Source: RGIG1927 sp045546275
Lineage (GTDB): Bacteria > Bacillota > Clostridia > UMGS1883
NCBI GenBank assembly: GCA_045546275.1
Contig: JAZQCM010000013.1
Span: 1-50,340 of the forward strand
Direction of reading: 5' to 3'
Length of the DNA stretch: 50,340 nt
Shown here: piece after piece, positions 1 through 6,882 of the stretch
How positions within the stretch are numbered: the first letter of the stretch is position 1
Layout: every line of letters starts with the position of its first letter
Made by a program: the position numbers and the translations under genes
Notes under the pieces: generated by a model
What the model saw: only the letters and a program-made list of their open reading frames with translations
What the model was told of the DNA's origin: nothing
Databases searched by the model: none

Positions 1-165
1 CGAAACAGCCACCTGCACCCCGCCCGTCACAACGACCCGGGGGAATACGCCCTGGCTACGGGGCTTGAGGCGCTGTTTGGCTATCTCCACCTGAAGGGAG
101 ACCGGGAACGGATCCGGGAGCTTTTCAAAGCCGCTGTTATCGCCATTGAGGAGAAAGAAAAATGA
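1..165 (+). CDS. mrnC: Mini-ribonuclease III, C-terminal fragment
   Basis: Only the last 54 codons are in the window, and the start lies upstream of base 1. The frame reads RNSHLHPARHND, then EYALATGLEALFGYLHLKGD, then an acidic-basic tail ending in EEKEK and a TGA at 163-165. The ATGLEALFGYLHL stretch matches the conserved helix near the end of mini-RNase III, a dimeric Mg-dependent double-strand RNase that matures 23S rRNA in Bacillota. The stop overlaps the start of the next gene (ATGA), which suggests translational coupling. Third codon positions are almost all G or C, unlike every gene beyond base 785. The assignment rests on this short tail only. Confidence 0.75.
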   Translation, partial: RNSHLHPARHNDPGEYALATGLEALFGYLHLKGDRERIRELFKAAVIAIEEKEK

Positions 166-449
166 AGTATGCAATTCTGTATTTGCTGGTGATCAGCCTG
201 GTTGCGGTGATCGTCACCGTGGCCGACAAAAAGGCCGCCAAGATTGATGGGGCCCGCCGGGTACCCGAAAAGACCCTGCTCCTGATTTCTGCCCTGGGGG
301 GGTCGGTGGCAATGTTTATCACCATGAAATGGATCCGCCACAAAACCCAGCACGTGAAATTTATGCTGGGCATCCCCCTGATCATCATTGCCCAGGTGGG
401 GGTCCTCTATTATCTGATTTTCCATCTGGACGTGTTTGGGTGGATGTGA
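162..449 (+). CDS. DUF1294 family small membrane protein
   Basis: This 95-residue protein has an N-terminal membrane helix (about 3-20), then DKKAAK, the R-V-P-E-K-T-L-L motif, a glycine-rich second helix (ALGGSVAMFI), the RHKTQHVKF motif and a final helix (about 70-90). The order DKxxAK, RxPExxLL, GG, RHKTxHxxF is the hallmark of DUF1294, a family of unknown function. It overlaps the mini-RNase III stop by four bases, so the two genes are probably co-transcribed. Base composition is GC-rich like its upstream neighbour and unlike the rest of the window. Confidence 0.85.
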   Translation: MKYAILYLLVISLVAVIVTVADKKAAKIDGARRVPEKTLLLISALGGSVAMFITMKWIRHKTQHVKFMLGIPLIIIAQVGVLYYLIFHLDVFGWM

Positions 450-482
450 AAAGCATGCAGAACACGAAAAAGAGCTACCATC

Positions 483-511
483 GAGGCGCACTCCGTAAGG
501 AAGTGCGCCTC
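483..511. repeat. Perfect 10-bp hairpin after DUF1294 gene
   Basis: Arms at 483-492 and 502-511 are perfectly complementary around a 9-base loop. No T-run follows on the plus strand, so it is not a canonical intrinsic terminator. It stands directly before the linker-hairpin array and may be its first, longer member. Confidence 0.6.
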
Positions 512-519
512 AACTAAGT

Positions 520-688
520 TTGCCCTTTCGGGCAAGTGAAGTTATCTACGATAGTGAAGTTGTCCTATGGACAGTGAAGTTTCGCCTACGGCGAAATGGG
601 CAAGCTTAACTTCACTTGGTCAGCAAGACCATACTTCACTGTGAGCATAGCGAACAACTTCACTTTGAACGCAGTTCAAAACTTCACC
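520..688. repeat. Hairpin array with constant GTGAAGTT linkers, inverted halves
   Basis: Short hairpins of different sequence alternate with a constant 8-mer. GTGAAGTT occurs at 536-543, 554-561 and 574-581. Its complement AACTTCAC (or TACTTCAC) occurs at 608-615, 632-639, 656-663 and 680-687. Between boxes lie stems at 520-535 (TTGCCC/GGGCAA), 544-552, 562-572 (GTCC/GGAC, loop TAT), 581-595 (TTCGCC/GGCGAA, loop TAC), 617-631 (TGGTC/GACCA), 640-656 (imperfect) and 664-680 (TTTGAAC/GTTCAAA). The linkers are constant and the stems vary but keep pairing. The array switches orientation near 596-607. The rest of this 335-base non-coding stretch (450-784) holds the hairpin at 483-511 and the inverted repeat at 713-773. 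Confidence 0.85.
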
Positions 689-712
689 TAATACCTATTA
701 ATCCATTCCAAA

Positions 713-773
713 AACCAGTAGGGACAGACCCCAGTGGCTCATTTTCAGCCACTGGGGTCTGTCCCTACTGGTT
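713..773. repeat. 27-bp perfect inverted repeat with 7-base loop
   Basis: Arms 713-739 and 747-773 are perfectly complementary around a 7-base loop (740-746). The first 20 bases of the left arm recur exactly at 1690-1709 on the other side of the TauE gene. It sits 12 bases after the TauE stop on that gene's strand, without a clear T-run, so it looks more like a small repeated element than a terminator. Confidence 0.9.
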
Positions 774-784
774 CCCGGTTCACA

Positions 785-1558
785 TCACATCATATTAACT
801 ATCAAGACCGCTGCACCTATTATAATAAGTACCACACCAACAACGCGGTTTAGTGTTTCGGGTTTTGCTTTATTGGCTATTCTCGCTGCAATTCTCGCCC
901 ACAAAAGGGTTGACAATACACAAAATAACAGGCACCACATATCAGGCATACCGCCTATTACAAAATGGCTCACGCTACCGGTCAGGGCAGTAAACGCCAT
1001 TACAAACACGCTTGTACCAACAGCAGTTTTTAATTCATAACCAAGCACACTTGTGAGGATTAAAAGCATCATCATTCCACCGCCTGCGCCTACAAAACCA
1101 CATATAAAACCAATCATAATACCGCTTATTACAGAGCGTATAATCTGATCTTTTTTGCTTACCCTTTCCATAGCCTCTTTGGTTGTCATAACAGGCTTCA
1201 GGATAAATTTTACACCTAAAAGCATTGTCATAATAACCGAAAAACTACCCATCGTACTGCTTTCAACAAGGCTTGATACATAGCTGCCTACTGTTGTAAA
1301 GATCAGCACTGTTATCATCATAACAATGCCGTTCTTGATGTCAAGATTTTTGTTTTTTCCGTATGTATACGCGCTCACACCGCTCGCAAGAACATCGCTG
1401 GCAAGGGCAACACCCACAGCTTCATAGGCTTCCATACCCAAAAATGCAATAAGCACAGGACTAATTGCCGCAGCTGCGCTCATTCCTGCAAAGCCTGTAC
1501 CAATACCTGCGCCTGCTCCGGCGATAAAACAAACAACAAATTTTATAAGTAAATCCAT
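785..1558 (-). CDS. TauE/SafE (TSUP) family membrane exporter
   Basis: The protein has 257 residues with about eight hydrophobic helices. The N-terminus is glycine-rich (AGAGAGIGTGFAGMSAAAAI), and a second copy of the half-motif occurs about two thirds in (GFICGFVGAGGGMMMLLIL). This two-fold repeat is typical of TSUP permeases, which move sulfite, sulfoacetate or other small organic anions across the membrane. The substrate here cannot be told from the sequence. The start is supported by AGAGGTG eight bases upstream and a promoter at 1589-1617. It is a single-gene unit flanked on both sides by copies of the same repeat sequence. Confidence 0.85.
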   Translation of the reverse strand: MDLLIKFVVCFIAGAGAGIGTGFAGMSAAAAISPVLIAFLGMEAYEAVGVALASDVLASGVSAYTYGKNKNLDIKNGIVMMITVLIFTTVGSYVSSLVESSTMGSFSVIMTMLLGVKFILKPVMTTKEAMERVSKKDQIIRSVISGIMIGFICGFVGAGGGMMMLLILTSVLGYELKTAVGTSVFVMAFTALTGSVSHFVIGGMPDMWCLLFCVLSTLLWARIAARIANKAKPETLNRVVGVVLIIIGAAVLIVNMM

Positions 1559-1588
1559 TTATTACACCTCTTTATTTTTCCAAAAGGT

Positions 1589-1617
1589 AGTATATCACCC
1601 TCATTCCACATCGTCAA
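1589..1617 (-). promoter_or_regulatory. Sigma-A promoter for the TauE/SafE gene
   Basis: On the minus strand TTGACG (1612-1617) and TATACT (1589-1594) are separated by 17 bases, about 30 bases before the start codon. Confidence 0.75.
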
Positions 1618-1689
1618 CAAATCTGAAAATGATTTACGCTTTATTCACAATTCAATCGATTATTCGCTGCTTATTCAAAATGGATGCAG

Positions 1690-1709
1690 AACCAGTAGGG
1701 ACAGACCCC
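1690..1709 (+). repeat. Second copy of the 20-base left arm of the 713-773 repeat
   Basis: These 20 bases are identical to 713-732. Here the copy is not followed by its complementary arm, so it is a half element. With the copy at 713-773 it brackets the TauE gene. Confidence 0.85.
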
Positions 1710-1743
1710 AAAGTGCTGAAGGACGCAGTCCGCCTTTGCGGTC

Positions 1744-1771
1744 GCTAATCGATAATCCATTATCGATTAGC
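1744..1771. repeat. 13-bp perfect palindromic hairpin
   Basis: GCTAATCGATAAT and its complement are separated by CC. The A-run that follows on the plus strand belongs to the neighbouring minus-strand terminator. Its own role is unknown. Together with the promoter, the half repeat and the terminator it accounts for most of the non-coding stretch 1559-1913. Confidence 0.6.
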
Positions 1772-1831
1772 AAAAAAAAAAGGGAAAACACTCATGCTTC
1801 GTGGTTACTCCAAAGCATGACTGCTCTCCCT
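1772..1831 (-). terminator. Intrinsic terminator after the 1914-4547 gene
   Basis: On the minus strand an imperfect stem (arms 1812-1831 and 1781-1799, matching at AGGGA and CATGCTT) is followed by a run of nine Ts (1772-1780). It lies about 80 bases after the stop of the large secreted protein. Confidence 0.75.
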
Positions 1832-1913
1832 GAAAGGTAAGTTAATTATACATTATTTTAATCAGCATTTCAATGGAAAAATGTGACATTTTATTGTCAA
1901 ATGTTGACATGTT

Positions 1914-4547
1914 TTACTGATTTGCAGAAATGGTTGCCTCGGCTACAGGCTCAAGCTTGCCCGCTTTCCAGCAAAATACCTTAACTGTATCCCCTGTAAG
2001 AGTGACAGCCTTGCCCTGACTTAAGGTAACAGCCTTAACAAGAAATTCGCCATTGTATGCCGCTGCAATGTATTCTACGCCCTCTTCGCTCTCATTAAGC
2101 TTTACTATACAGTTGTCATCACTGCGGTAAATTTCAATGGAGTCTGTAGAAACTTCCGGTGCCTGTGCTCCCTTTCTGAAGGTGTAGTAAATATACACTA
2201 CGTTGCTGTTATAGCTTATTTCGTCCCAATCGCCGTATTCGGAAACAGCTTCGCCGTTTAAGAATACGTTCTGAAGATTTTCGAACTTACACATATTAAC
2301 CCCGTTAACCTTTGTTGGCACAATCTTTATTTCAACCCTGTACTGCATGCCATTGATAAATTCGTCTCCATCTGTGAGCATATTGCCTTCGCAGTCGTAC
2401 CAATACATACCTGTACCTAAGCCGTAGCTTGCATCGGCAGCATATATCTCTGGATATGCAGAATCAAGAGAGTAGGTATAAGGGTTCTTTCCTGCCTTTG
2501 GTGCGTCAAGGTACAGCATAAGAGTTGAAATCTCCTGCTGTTTACAGCTGAAAGTATATGTTATTTCCTGGTTTATTGCACAGTCGGAGCCCCAATTAGC
2601 AAAGCCGGCTTCATTACCGTTAACTGTTGCGTAAATTAACATATCGTACCACTTATCGTGATAGAATTCGTAGCCATCATCAACCCTGAGGTAAACAATT
2701 ACCTCATATTCATGACCGGGGACAAACTTTTCGTTTTCATATACCCATTTAGAGTCTGTCTTGTCATACCAACCGATACCATTTTTGATATAATACCACT
2801 TTTCGTTTACCCAGTAAGCGTCATAATAAGTATTTTTTGTTGTGTCTATATGGTAGCCTGAGCCAACCACAGCTGCGCTGTAGGTGGGATATTCCCCTGC
2901 CACAGGCTCTGTTACTCCTGCAATTTTAACCTCTTCAATAACAGAGTCGTTACATTCGCCAAAATCATATTCAATTGTGATATATGTAGACTGGTCCTGG
3001 TCATAGGCAACCATTGCATTAGCTGCATTGCCGTTAACTGTTGCTTTTATTGCAGGGTCTAAATTATTGTCCAAGGGGAATTCGTAGCCATTTGCAGTTT
3101 TTATATCCACATAGAACTTATAGTAATAGCCGGACATAAAGGTATGATTTTGGTTAATCTCCCACCAATCGTAGCCATCGGAGGACATGTACCACTGACG
3201 GTAGTCTGTGTAGTTACTTGAATTGCCTACTGCAGAATAAGTAGTATCACCACAGCCAACAGTGTAGGAAGGCTTCTGTCCCTCCTTGGGTGCTGTAACT
3301 GTAAGGGCTACCTCTTTAACAAGATCGGGGCACACACCCATATCAAGCTGTAAGCAGATTGACCTTCCGCTGGTGGTCAAAATCTGATAGGCTGTGCTGG
3401 GGTCATTGTTAATGGAAGCACTTGTCATGACATATGGGAACTCTGCATTTTTATCTGCAATAAGAGTTATTTCCACCATGTAGGACTTGCCTGCCTTAAA
3501 GCTGTGTGCCGTTGACACACTCTCCCCGTCCTCGTACCAGTTAACGCCATTCACGTAACAGCCGTAGGGCACCCTGTAAACATCTGTAAATACAGTTCTG
3601 CCTGCAACAGGTTCATTAATGTGAATTTCGACTTCATCTATAAAGTTCACAATGCGCACAACCTTACCGCTTTCGGTATACTCCTGTGAATACTCGCTTT
3701 CGGGGTTGAACTTCTGTCCGTCAGAATAAACAGTGTAAACATCCTCGTCCATAAAGTCCGAGAGAGGGGTGTTACTTGCAGAAAGGCAAATGCCATAGTA
3801 AGTACCACCCGAAAGATAAGCCGTTGCGTAGGGACTTATGTAAAGGCCGTAAATGGCACTATCGCTGTAATATTCGTTGTTAAAAGTCCGGAATACACCG
3901 CCGGAAATCCATGTGCTGCCACCATTGAGGTAAACAGCGCATACAGCTGAAGTATCCTCGTTGATGTCACGGATGGTGTCGCCGTAGAATTCACCACCTG
4001 TAATGCTGAGTCCGCCGGATTTCTGCACGATAGCACAGGCACTCTTTGAAGAGCCCGCAAGGCCTCCAATGGAAGCCTCTTCTATAGAAACAGTACCGCC
4101 GTCGTTATAGATAGCAGCGTTGTAGGGAACATCCGAAGAACCACAGAAGGTAAGTGAATCGTTACCGGTTATGTTAAGAATGTCGTAGTCGTCTGTATGT
4201 AAAAGACCTACAATTGTTTTGTTGCCGCTTTTTACCTTAGGTGCCAAAAATACAGCATCGCCAAACATTACCAGGTTCTTTGTTCCGTTAACCTCAATGG
4301 CAAATGCTTCGCCACTGCCTGCCACAGGGGCAATTTCTTCTTCTATATCACCTAAGGCAACGTATTTGATTTTGTCGCTTTCCATAGCATACTTGAATTC
4401 GGCAAAGGATGTGCACACAGCAGGATAGCTTTGACTTAAACCTGCAACCGCATCGAAGTAAGGGTCTGCCATAACGCTGATTGCGGGAACTAACCCCAAA
4501 AGCATTGTTACCATTAAAAGTAAGCTTAAAACCTTTCTCATTTTCAT
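1914..4547 (-). CDS. Secreted beta-helix protein with four repeat domains
   Basis: An 877-residue exported protein. A Sec signal peptide covers residues 1 to about 27 (MKMRKVLSLLLMVTMLLG ... VMA). Residues ~40-300 are rich in short G-G-T-[VY]-x-[IS] turns, as in right-handed beta-helices. Four diverged domains of about 110-135 residues follow (~300-415, 415-545, 545-680, 680-800). Each begins with [VE]-x-[EI]-x-[IL] and 'P..G..P.Y', has a central Y-W-Y/W-Y-E-x-G and a 'G..Y.V.I.L' strand, and ends in a short Y-x-F-x-C/G strand. The tail (~800-877) is the shared C-terminal module ending VKVFCWKAGKLEPVAE. Function is unknown; an adhesin or glycan-binding surface protein fits. It lies 57 bases after the beta-helix lipoprotein gene. 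Confidence 0.7.
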   Translation of the reverse strand: MKMRKVLSLLLMVTMLLGLVPAISVMADPYFDAVAGLSQSYPAVCTSFAEFKYAMESDKIKYVALGDIEEEIAPVAGSGEAFAIEVNGTKNLVMFGDAVFLAPKVKSGNKTIVGLLHTDDYDILNITGNDSLTFCGSSDVPYNAAIYNDGGTVSIEEASIGGLAGSSKSACAIVQKSGGLSITGGEFYGDTIRDINEDTSAVCAVYLNGGSTWISGGVFRTFNNEYYSDSAIYGLYISPYATAYLSGGTYYGICLSASNTPLSDFMDEDVYTVYSDGQKFNPESEYSQEYTESGKVVRIVNFIDEVEIHINEPVAGRTVFTDVYRVPYGCYVNGVNWYEDGESVSTAHSFKAGKSYMVEITLIADKNAEFPYVMTSASINNDPSTAYQILTTSGRSICLQLDMGVCPDLVKEVALTVTAPKEGQKPSYTVGCGDTTYSAVGNSSNYTDYRQWYMSSDGYDWWEINQNHTFMSGYYYKFYVDIKTANGYEFPLDNNLDPAIKATVNGNAANAMVAYDQDQSTYITIEYDFGECNDSVIEEVKIAGVTEPVAGEYPTYSAAVVGSGYHIDTTKNTYYDAYWVNEKWYYIKNGIGWYDKTDSKWVYENEKFVPGHEYEVIVYLRVDDGYEFYHDKWYDMLIYATVNGNEAGFANWGSDCAINQEITYTFSCKQQEISTLMLYLDAPKAGKNPYTYSLDSAYPEIYAADASYGLGTGMYWYDCEGNMLTDGDEFINGMQYRVEIKIVPTKVNGVNMCKFENLQNVFLNGEAVSEYGDWDEISYNSNVVYIYYTFRKGAQAPEVSTDSIEIYRSDDNCIVKLNESEEGVEYIAAAYNGEFLVKAVTLSQGKAVTLTGDTVKVFCWKAGKLEPVAEATISANQ

Positions 4548-4604
4548 ATGTTTATACCTCCTAAAAAATTATACAAATTAATACATTCACAAGTGTATCT
4601 CGCC

Positions 4605-5501
4605 TTACTCGTCAAAAGAAACACTTTCAAATTCAGGCAGCTCCACGTCATAGCCGTATTCACCGTAAAACTCCGCCTCATCGCTCCACTCACAGTCCTC
4701 GTGATACATTCCTTCGCTGTAGTATATATACTCCGTTTCGTTTTTGCCGAAGGTGCATTCGTAGAACGATACCCATGTGTTTTCATTTTCGTCAAAATAC
4801 GGATAACCTTCAGAGCCTGTCATGGTACATTTTCTGAAATCGAACTGCCCTGTGCAACCTTCTATCTCAAAGGGGCCGTACGAACAATCACGTATTATAC
4901 AATCATAAACATAAACCTCTGTTGTGTCCTCATAAGCACCTAAGCCAAATACACCACAGCCGTACAAATCAAGCTTGTCAAGGGAAATTTTTTCACAGTT
5001 ATAAAAATCAATTACATTACCATCACAATCGCCGGTTTCCGTGTGACCCATTGTAAGATTTGAAAGTACCATTCCGTGGCAATCTTCAAAACGGAACACT
5101 GCGCTGTATCGTGGCTCAACTACAATTTCTACAGCACTGCGGTTTTCGACTCCGCCCTCAATTACAAGTCCGTCTGCGGATACAACAATTTCCACACCGT
5201 CGTAGCATTCAACCAGTTTAACAAATTCGTGCTCATCATTCCATTTTTCGCCCTCGGTTTCCCACACTTCTTCGATATACTCGCTGAGGTTATAAAACCC
5301 CTCCTCTATAACTATGTTGGTGTAGGGTGCGATAGCGTCCATAAGCTCCTTTGCTGAATTGACAACAACTACATCCTCTTCATACTCATTGTTTTCAGTT
5401 GGAAGTGTGCTTTCAGTTGATGGCTCGATTTTCACGTTTATATCGCAAGCAGTAAAAACACAACAAAATAATGCAAATAATACATATAAACCCTTTTTCA
5501 T
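4605..5501 (-). CDS. Beta-helix lipoprotein
   Basis: The start is placed at 5501, where AAAGGTGAG lies four bases upstream and the product begins MKKGLYVLFALFCCVFTAC. This is a lipoprotein signal whose lipobox (FTAC) puts the lipidated Cys near residue 19. The in-frame extension to 5624 would translate the antisense-RNA locus and has no ribosome site. The mature part is very acidic. It contains repeated strands with aligned 'D.YNCEKISLDKLDLYGC', 'VYVYDCIIRDC' and 'FRKCTMTGSEG' turns, as in right-handed parallel beta-helix (NosD/pectate-lyase-like) folds. No catalytic residues can be assigned. Its likely partner is the larger beta-helix protein downstream. Confidence 0.7.
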   Translation of the reverse strand: MKKGLYVLFALFCCVFTACDINVKIEPSTESTLPTENNEYEEDVVVVNSAKELMDAIAPYTNIVIEEGFYNLSEYIEEVWETEGEKWNDEHEFVKLVECYDGVEIVVSADGLVIEGGVENRSAVEIVVEPRYSAVFRFEDCHGMVLSNLTMGHTETGDCDGNVIDFYNCEKISLDKLDLYGCGVFGLGAYEDTTEVYVYDCIIRDCSYGPFEIEGCTGQFDFRKCTMTGSEGYPYFDENENTWVSFYECTFGKNETEYIYYSEGMYHEDCEWSDEAEFYGEYGYDVELPEFESVSFDE

Positions 5502-5528
5502 TTTCTCACCTTTGTAAAACTTTTCCTT

Positions 5529-5557
5529 TTGACTAACATGTAAATATATGGTATAAT
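5529..5557 (+). promoter_or_regulatory. Strong plus-strand sigma-A promoter facing away from the lipoprotein gene
   Basis: TTGACT (5529-5534) and TATAAT (5552-5557) have 17-base spacing. Transcription should start near 5564, immediately before a folded RNA segment, and run antisense to the 5' region of the lipoprotein transcript. Confidence 0.8.
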
Positions 5558-5563
5558 AAAAGA

Positions 5564-5645
5564 AGTACGGGGTGATTTCTGTTTTGTTGGCACTCACAGA
5601 AATTTTATTGATATTACATATCAATAAATGAGGGCACCCCTTTTA
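5564..5645 (+). ncRNA. Three-way-junction small RNA, type I antitoxin-like
   Basis: Directly after the promoter the RNA can form P1 (GGGGTG 5569-5574 with CACCCC 5635-5640), P2 (5575-5581 with 5597-5603, 7 bp) and P3 (5604-5613 with 5619-5628, 10 bp, 5-base loop). P1 is followed by TTTT. P2 and P3 abut without unpaired bases. The loop of P2 (ACTCA, 5592-5596) can also pair with TGAG (5629-5632). The RNA is antisense to the minus-strand micro-ORF at 5621-5656. From memory it resembles intergenic elements near putative holin-like toxins in Clostridia; that link is an inference. Confidence 0.5.
5584..5631 (+). CDS. Possible 15-residue hydrophobic micro-ORF
   Basis: A TTG at 5584 lies seven bases after GGGGTGAT (5569-5576), a good match to the anti-Shine-Dalgarno complement. 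It opens a frame reading MLALTEILLILHINK and then TGA. The peptide is almost wholly hydrophobic with a basic end, like small membrane toxins. Whether it is translated is unknown. It lies within the predicted folded RNA, which would hide the ribosome site in P1. Confidence 0.25.
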   Translation: MLALTEILLILHINK

Positions 5646-5656
5646 AATACAGGCAA
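5621..5656 (-). pseudogene. Truncated holin-like toxin (Hol_Tox-like) micro-ORF
   Basis: On the minus strand AAGGAGGG (5665-5672) precedes TTG (5656) by eight bases. The frame reads MPVFKRGALIY and then stops. A TTG start followed by [S/P]-V-F-[E/K] behind AAGGAGGGT is how many clostridial putative holin-like toxins begin, but those run to about 30 residues. Here a stop cuts it after 11. It may be a decayed toxin, or a leader for the lipoprotein operon. The recognition is from memory and uncertain. Confidence 0.35.
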
Positions 5657-5687
5657 GCGTTATACCCTCCTTGCAACTTACAACTAC

Positions 5688-5716
5688 ATTATACAAACTT
5701 CCCACCCCCTTGTCCC
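5688..5716 (-). promoter_or_regulatory. Minus-strand promoter upstream of micro-ORF and lipoprotein operon
   Basis: A perfect TATAAT (complement of 5688-5693) has a weak -35 GGGACA (complement of 5711-5716) at 17 bases. It converges on the plus-strand promoter at 5529-5557. It is the only clear promoter seen for the 5501-1914 gene pair. Confidence 0.55.
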
Positions 5717-5731
5717 CACCCGAAAACCATA

Positions 5732-5774
5732 AAAAGTGTGGGGAAAACGAATTTTAATACTCAAAAGTATGGGG
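5732..5774 (+). promoter_or_regulatory. Direct repeats AAAAGTRTGGGG before LuxR-type gene
   Basis: AAAAGTGTGGGG (5732-5743) and AAAAGTATGGGG (5763-5774) differ at one base and lie 31 bases apart. A partial third copy (TTTAGTGTGGGA, 5775-5786) follows. They are candidate operator sites for the regulator whose start is at 5810. I see no clear -35/-10 pair here. Confidence 0.4.
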
Positions 5775-5809
5775 TTTAGTGTGGGAAAGGCTTTGGAAGG
5801 GGATATTTT

Positions 5810-6841
5810 ATGCTTAAATTTACATACACTCTTATTTTAATATTAACCCTTGCGCTTTCCGGGTGCACTCCTGTTGGAAACAAAACCACAAGCATGTCAA
5901 TTATATATCTTGCAACTGCTTTTTTATCCTTTCTGCTGTTGATCGGATATTTCTTTTTAATGCGCAAAAAAAATGTATGGTTTACTTTTTTATTCAGCTC
6001 TGTATTTGTTGTGAATACAGGCTATTGGCTTCTTTCTGTTTCCAAAAGTATTGACACCGCTCTTTTCGCCAACCGTTTGGCTTACTTGGGCTCGGTTTTC
6101 CTGCCTTTAACAATACTAATGATAATTTTAAATGTGACAAGGGTAAAATATCCAAAATGGCTACCCTACACGCTATTTGCGCTGAACATTTTTGTGTTTT
6201 TCATTGCAACCAGTTATCCTTATCTTGACATTTACTACAAAGCAGTTACTGTAAAAACCGTCAATGGCGTTATGGTGCTGTGCAAGGAATACGGAGCCTG
6301 GCACAACTTGTATCTTTTCTTCCTACTTGGATATTTTTCTGCTATAATTGCGGTTACAATCCATTCTTCAGTAAAAAAGAAGCTTGATACAAAAATGCAG
6401 TCCATTGTACTTTCAATTGCAGCCTTTGTCAACATTTGCGTTTGGTTTCTTGAACAGCTTGTGAATATTGATTTTGAATTTTTATCGGTTTCCTACATAA
6501 TAACTGAGCTGTTTTTGATAAGTCTGACTCTTGCTATTGAAGACACCAAGGAAAACAAACCTGTTTCAACGCCATTACAAACTATTTCGGCTGTTGTAAA
6601 TCCCGATAATACCCCTGTTCCCGATGATGCACGGCTGCTTCATTTTAAGGAAAGCATTTCCTCGCTTACACCTACAGAAACAAAAATTTATAATTTTTAT
6701 CTTGAAGGCAAGAGCACCAAGGAAATAATGGAGATTTTGAACATAAAAGAAAACACCCTTAAATACCATAATAAAAACATATACAGTAAATTGGGTGTTT
6801 CTTCACGAAAAGAATTATTGTATTTTTCCAAAACCATTTAG
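5810..6841 (+). CDS. Membrane-bound LuxR-type transcription regulator with lipobox
   Basis: The protein has 343 residues. The start follows GGAAGGGG at seven bases. Residues 1-19 look like a lipoprotein signal (LTLALSGC). About seven hydrophobic helices follow between residues 29 and ~245, similar to the 7TM sensor region found at the N-terminus of some histidine kinases. A polar linker comes next. At ~285-343 is a GerE/LuxR helix-turn-helix (LTPTETKIYNFYLEGKSTKE, then IKENTLKYHNKNIYSKLGV). There is no kinase or receiver domain, so it would act as a one-component membrane-tethered regulator. It is a monocistronic unit closed by the terminator at 6848. Its targets are unknown; the surface-protein operon upstream is the nearest candidate. 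Confidence 0.8.
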   Translation: MLKFTYTLILILTLALSGCTPVGNKTTSMSIIYLATAFLSFLLLIGYFFLMRKKNVWFTFLFSSVFVVNTGYWLLSVSKSIDTALFANRLAYLGSVFLPLTILMIILNVTRVKYPKWLPYTLFALNIFVFFIATSYPYLDIYYKAVTVKTVNGVMVLCKEYGAWHNLYLFFLLGYFSAIIAVTIHSSVKKKLDTKMQSIVLSIAAFVNICVWFLEQLVNIDFEFLSVSYIITELFLISLTLAIEDTKENKPVSTPLQTISAVVNPDNTPVPDDARLLHFKESISSLTPTETKIYNFYLEGKSTKEIMEILNIKENTLKYHNKNIYSKLGVSSRKELLYFSKTI

Positions 6842-6847
6842 TAAAAA

Positions 6848-6876
6848 GACCTCTGACTTTGTCAGAGGTCTTTTTT
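6848..6876. terminator. Bidirectional terminator between LuxR-type gene and nadE
   Basis: A perfect 10-bp stem (GACCTCTGAC) with a TTT loop is flanked by A5 on the left and T6 on the right, so it can stop transcription from both converging genes. Confidence 0.9.
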
Positions 6877-6882
6877 ATCACA

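Noticed and set aside
520..688. CRISPR array
   Set aside because: Units are 17-24 bases, the constant part is only 8 bases and flips orientation, and the variable parts are palindromes. No cas genes are seen.
1744..1780. Plus-strand terminator from the 13-bp palindrome
   Set aside because: The palindrome is followed by As rather than Ts on the plus strand. The A-run is better explained as the T-tail of the minus-strand terminator at 1772-1831.
5502..5624. N-terminal extension of the beta-helix lipoprotein
   Set aside because: The extension lacks a ribosome site, crosses the antisense promoter, and would bury the lipoprotein signal.
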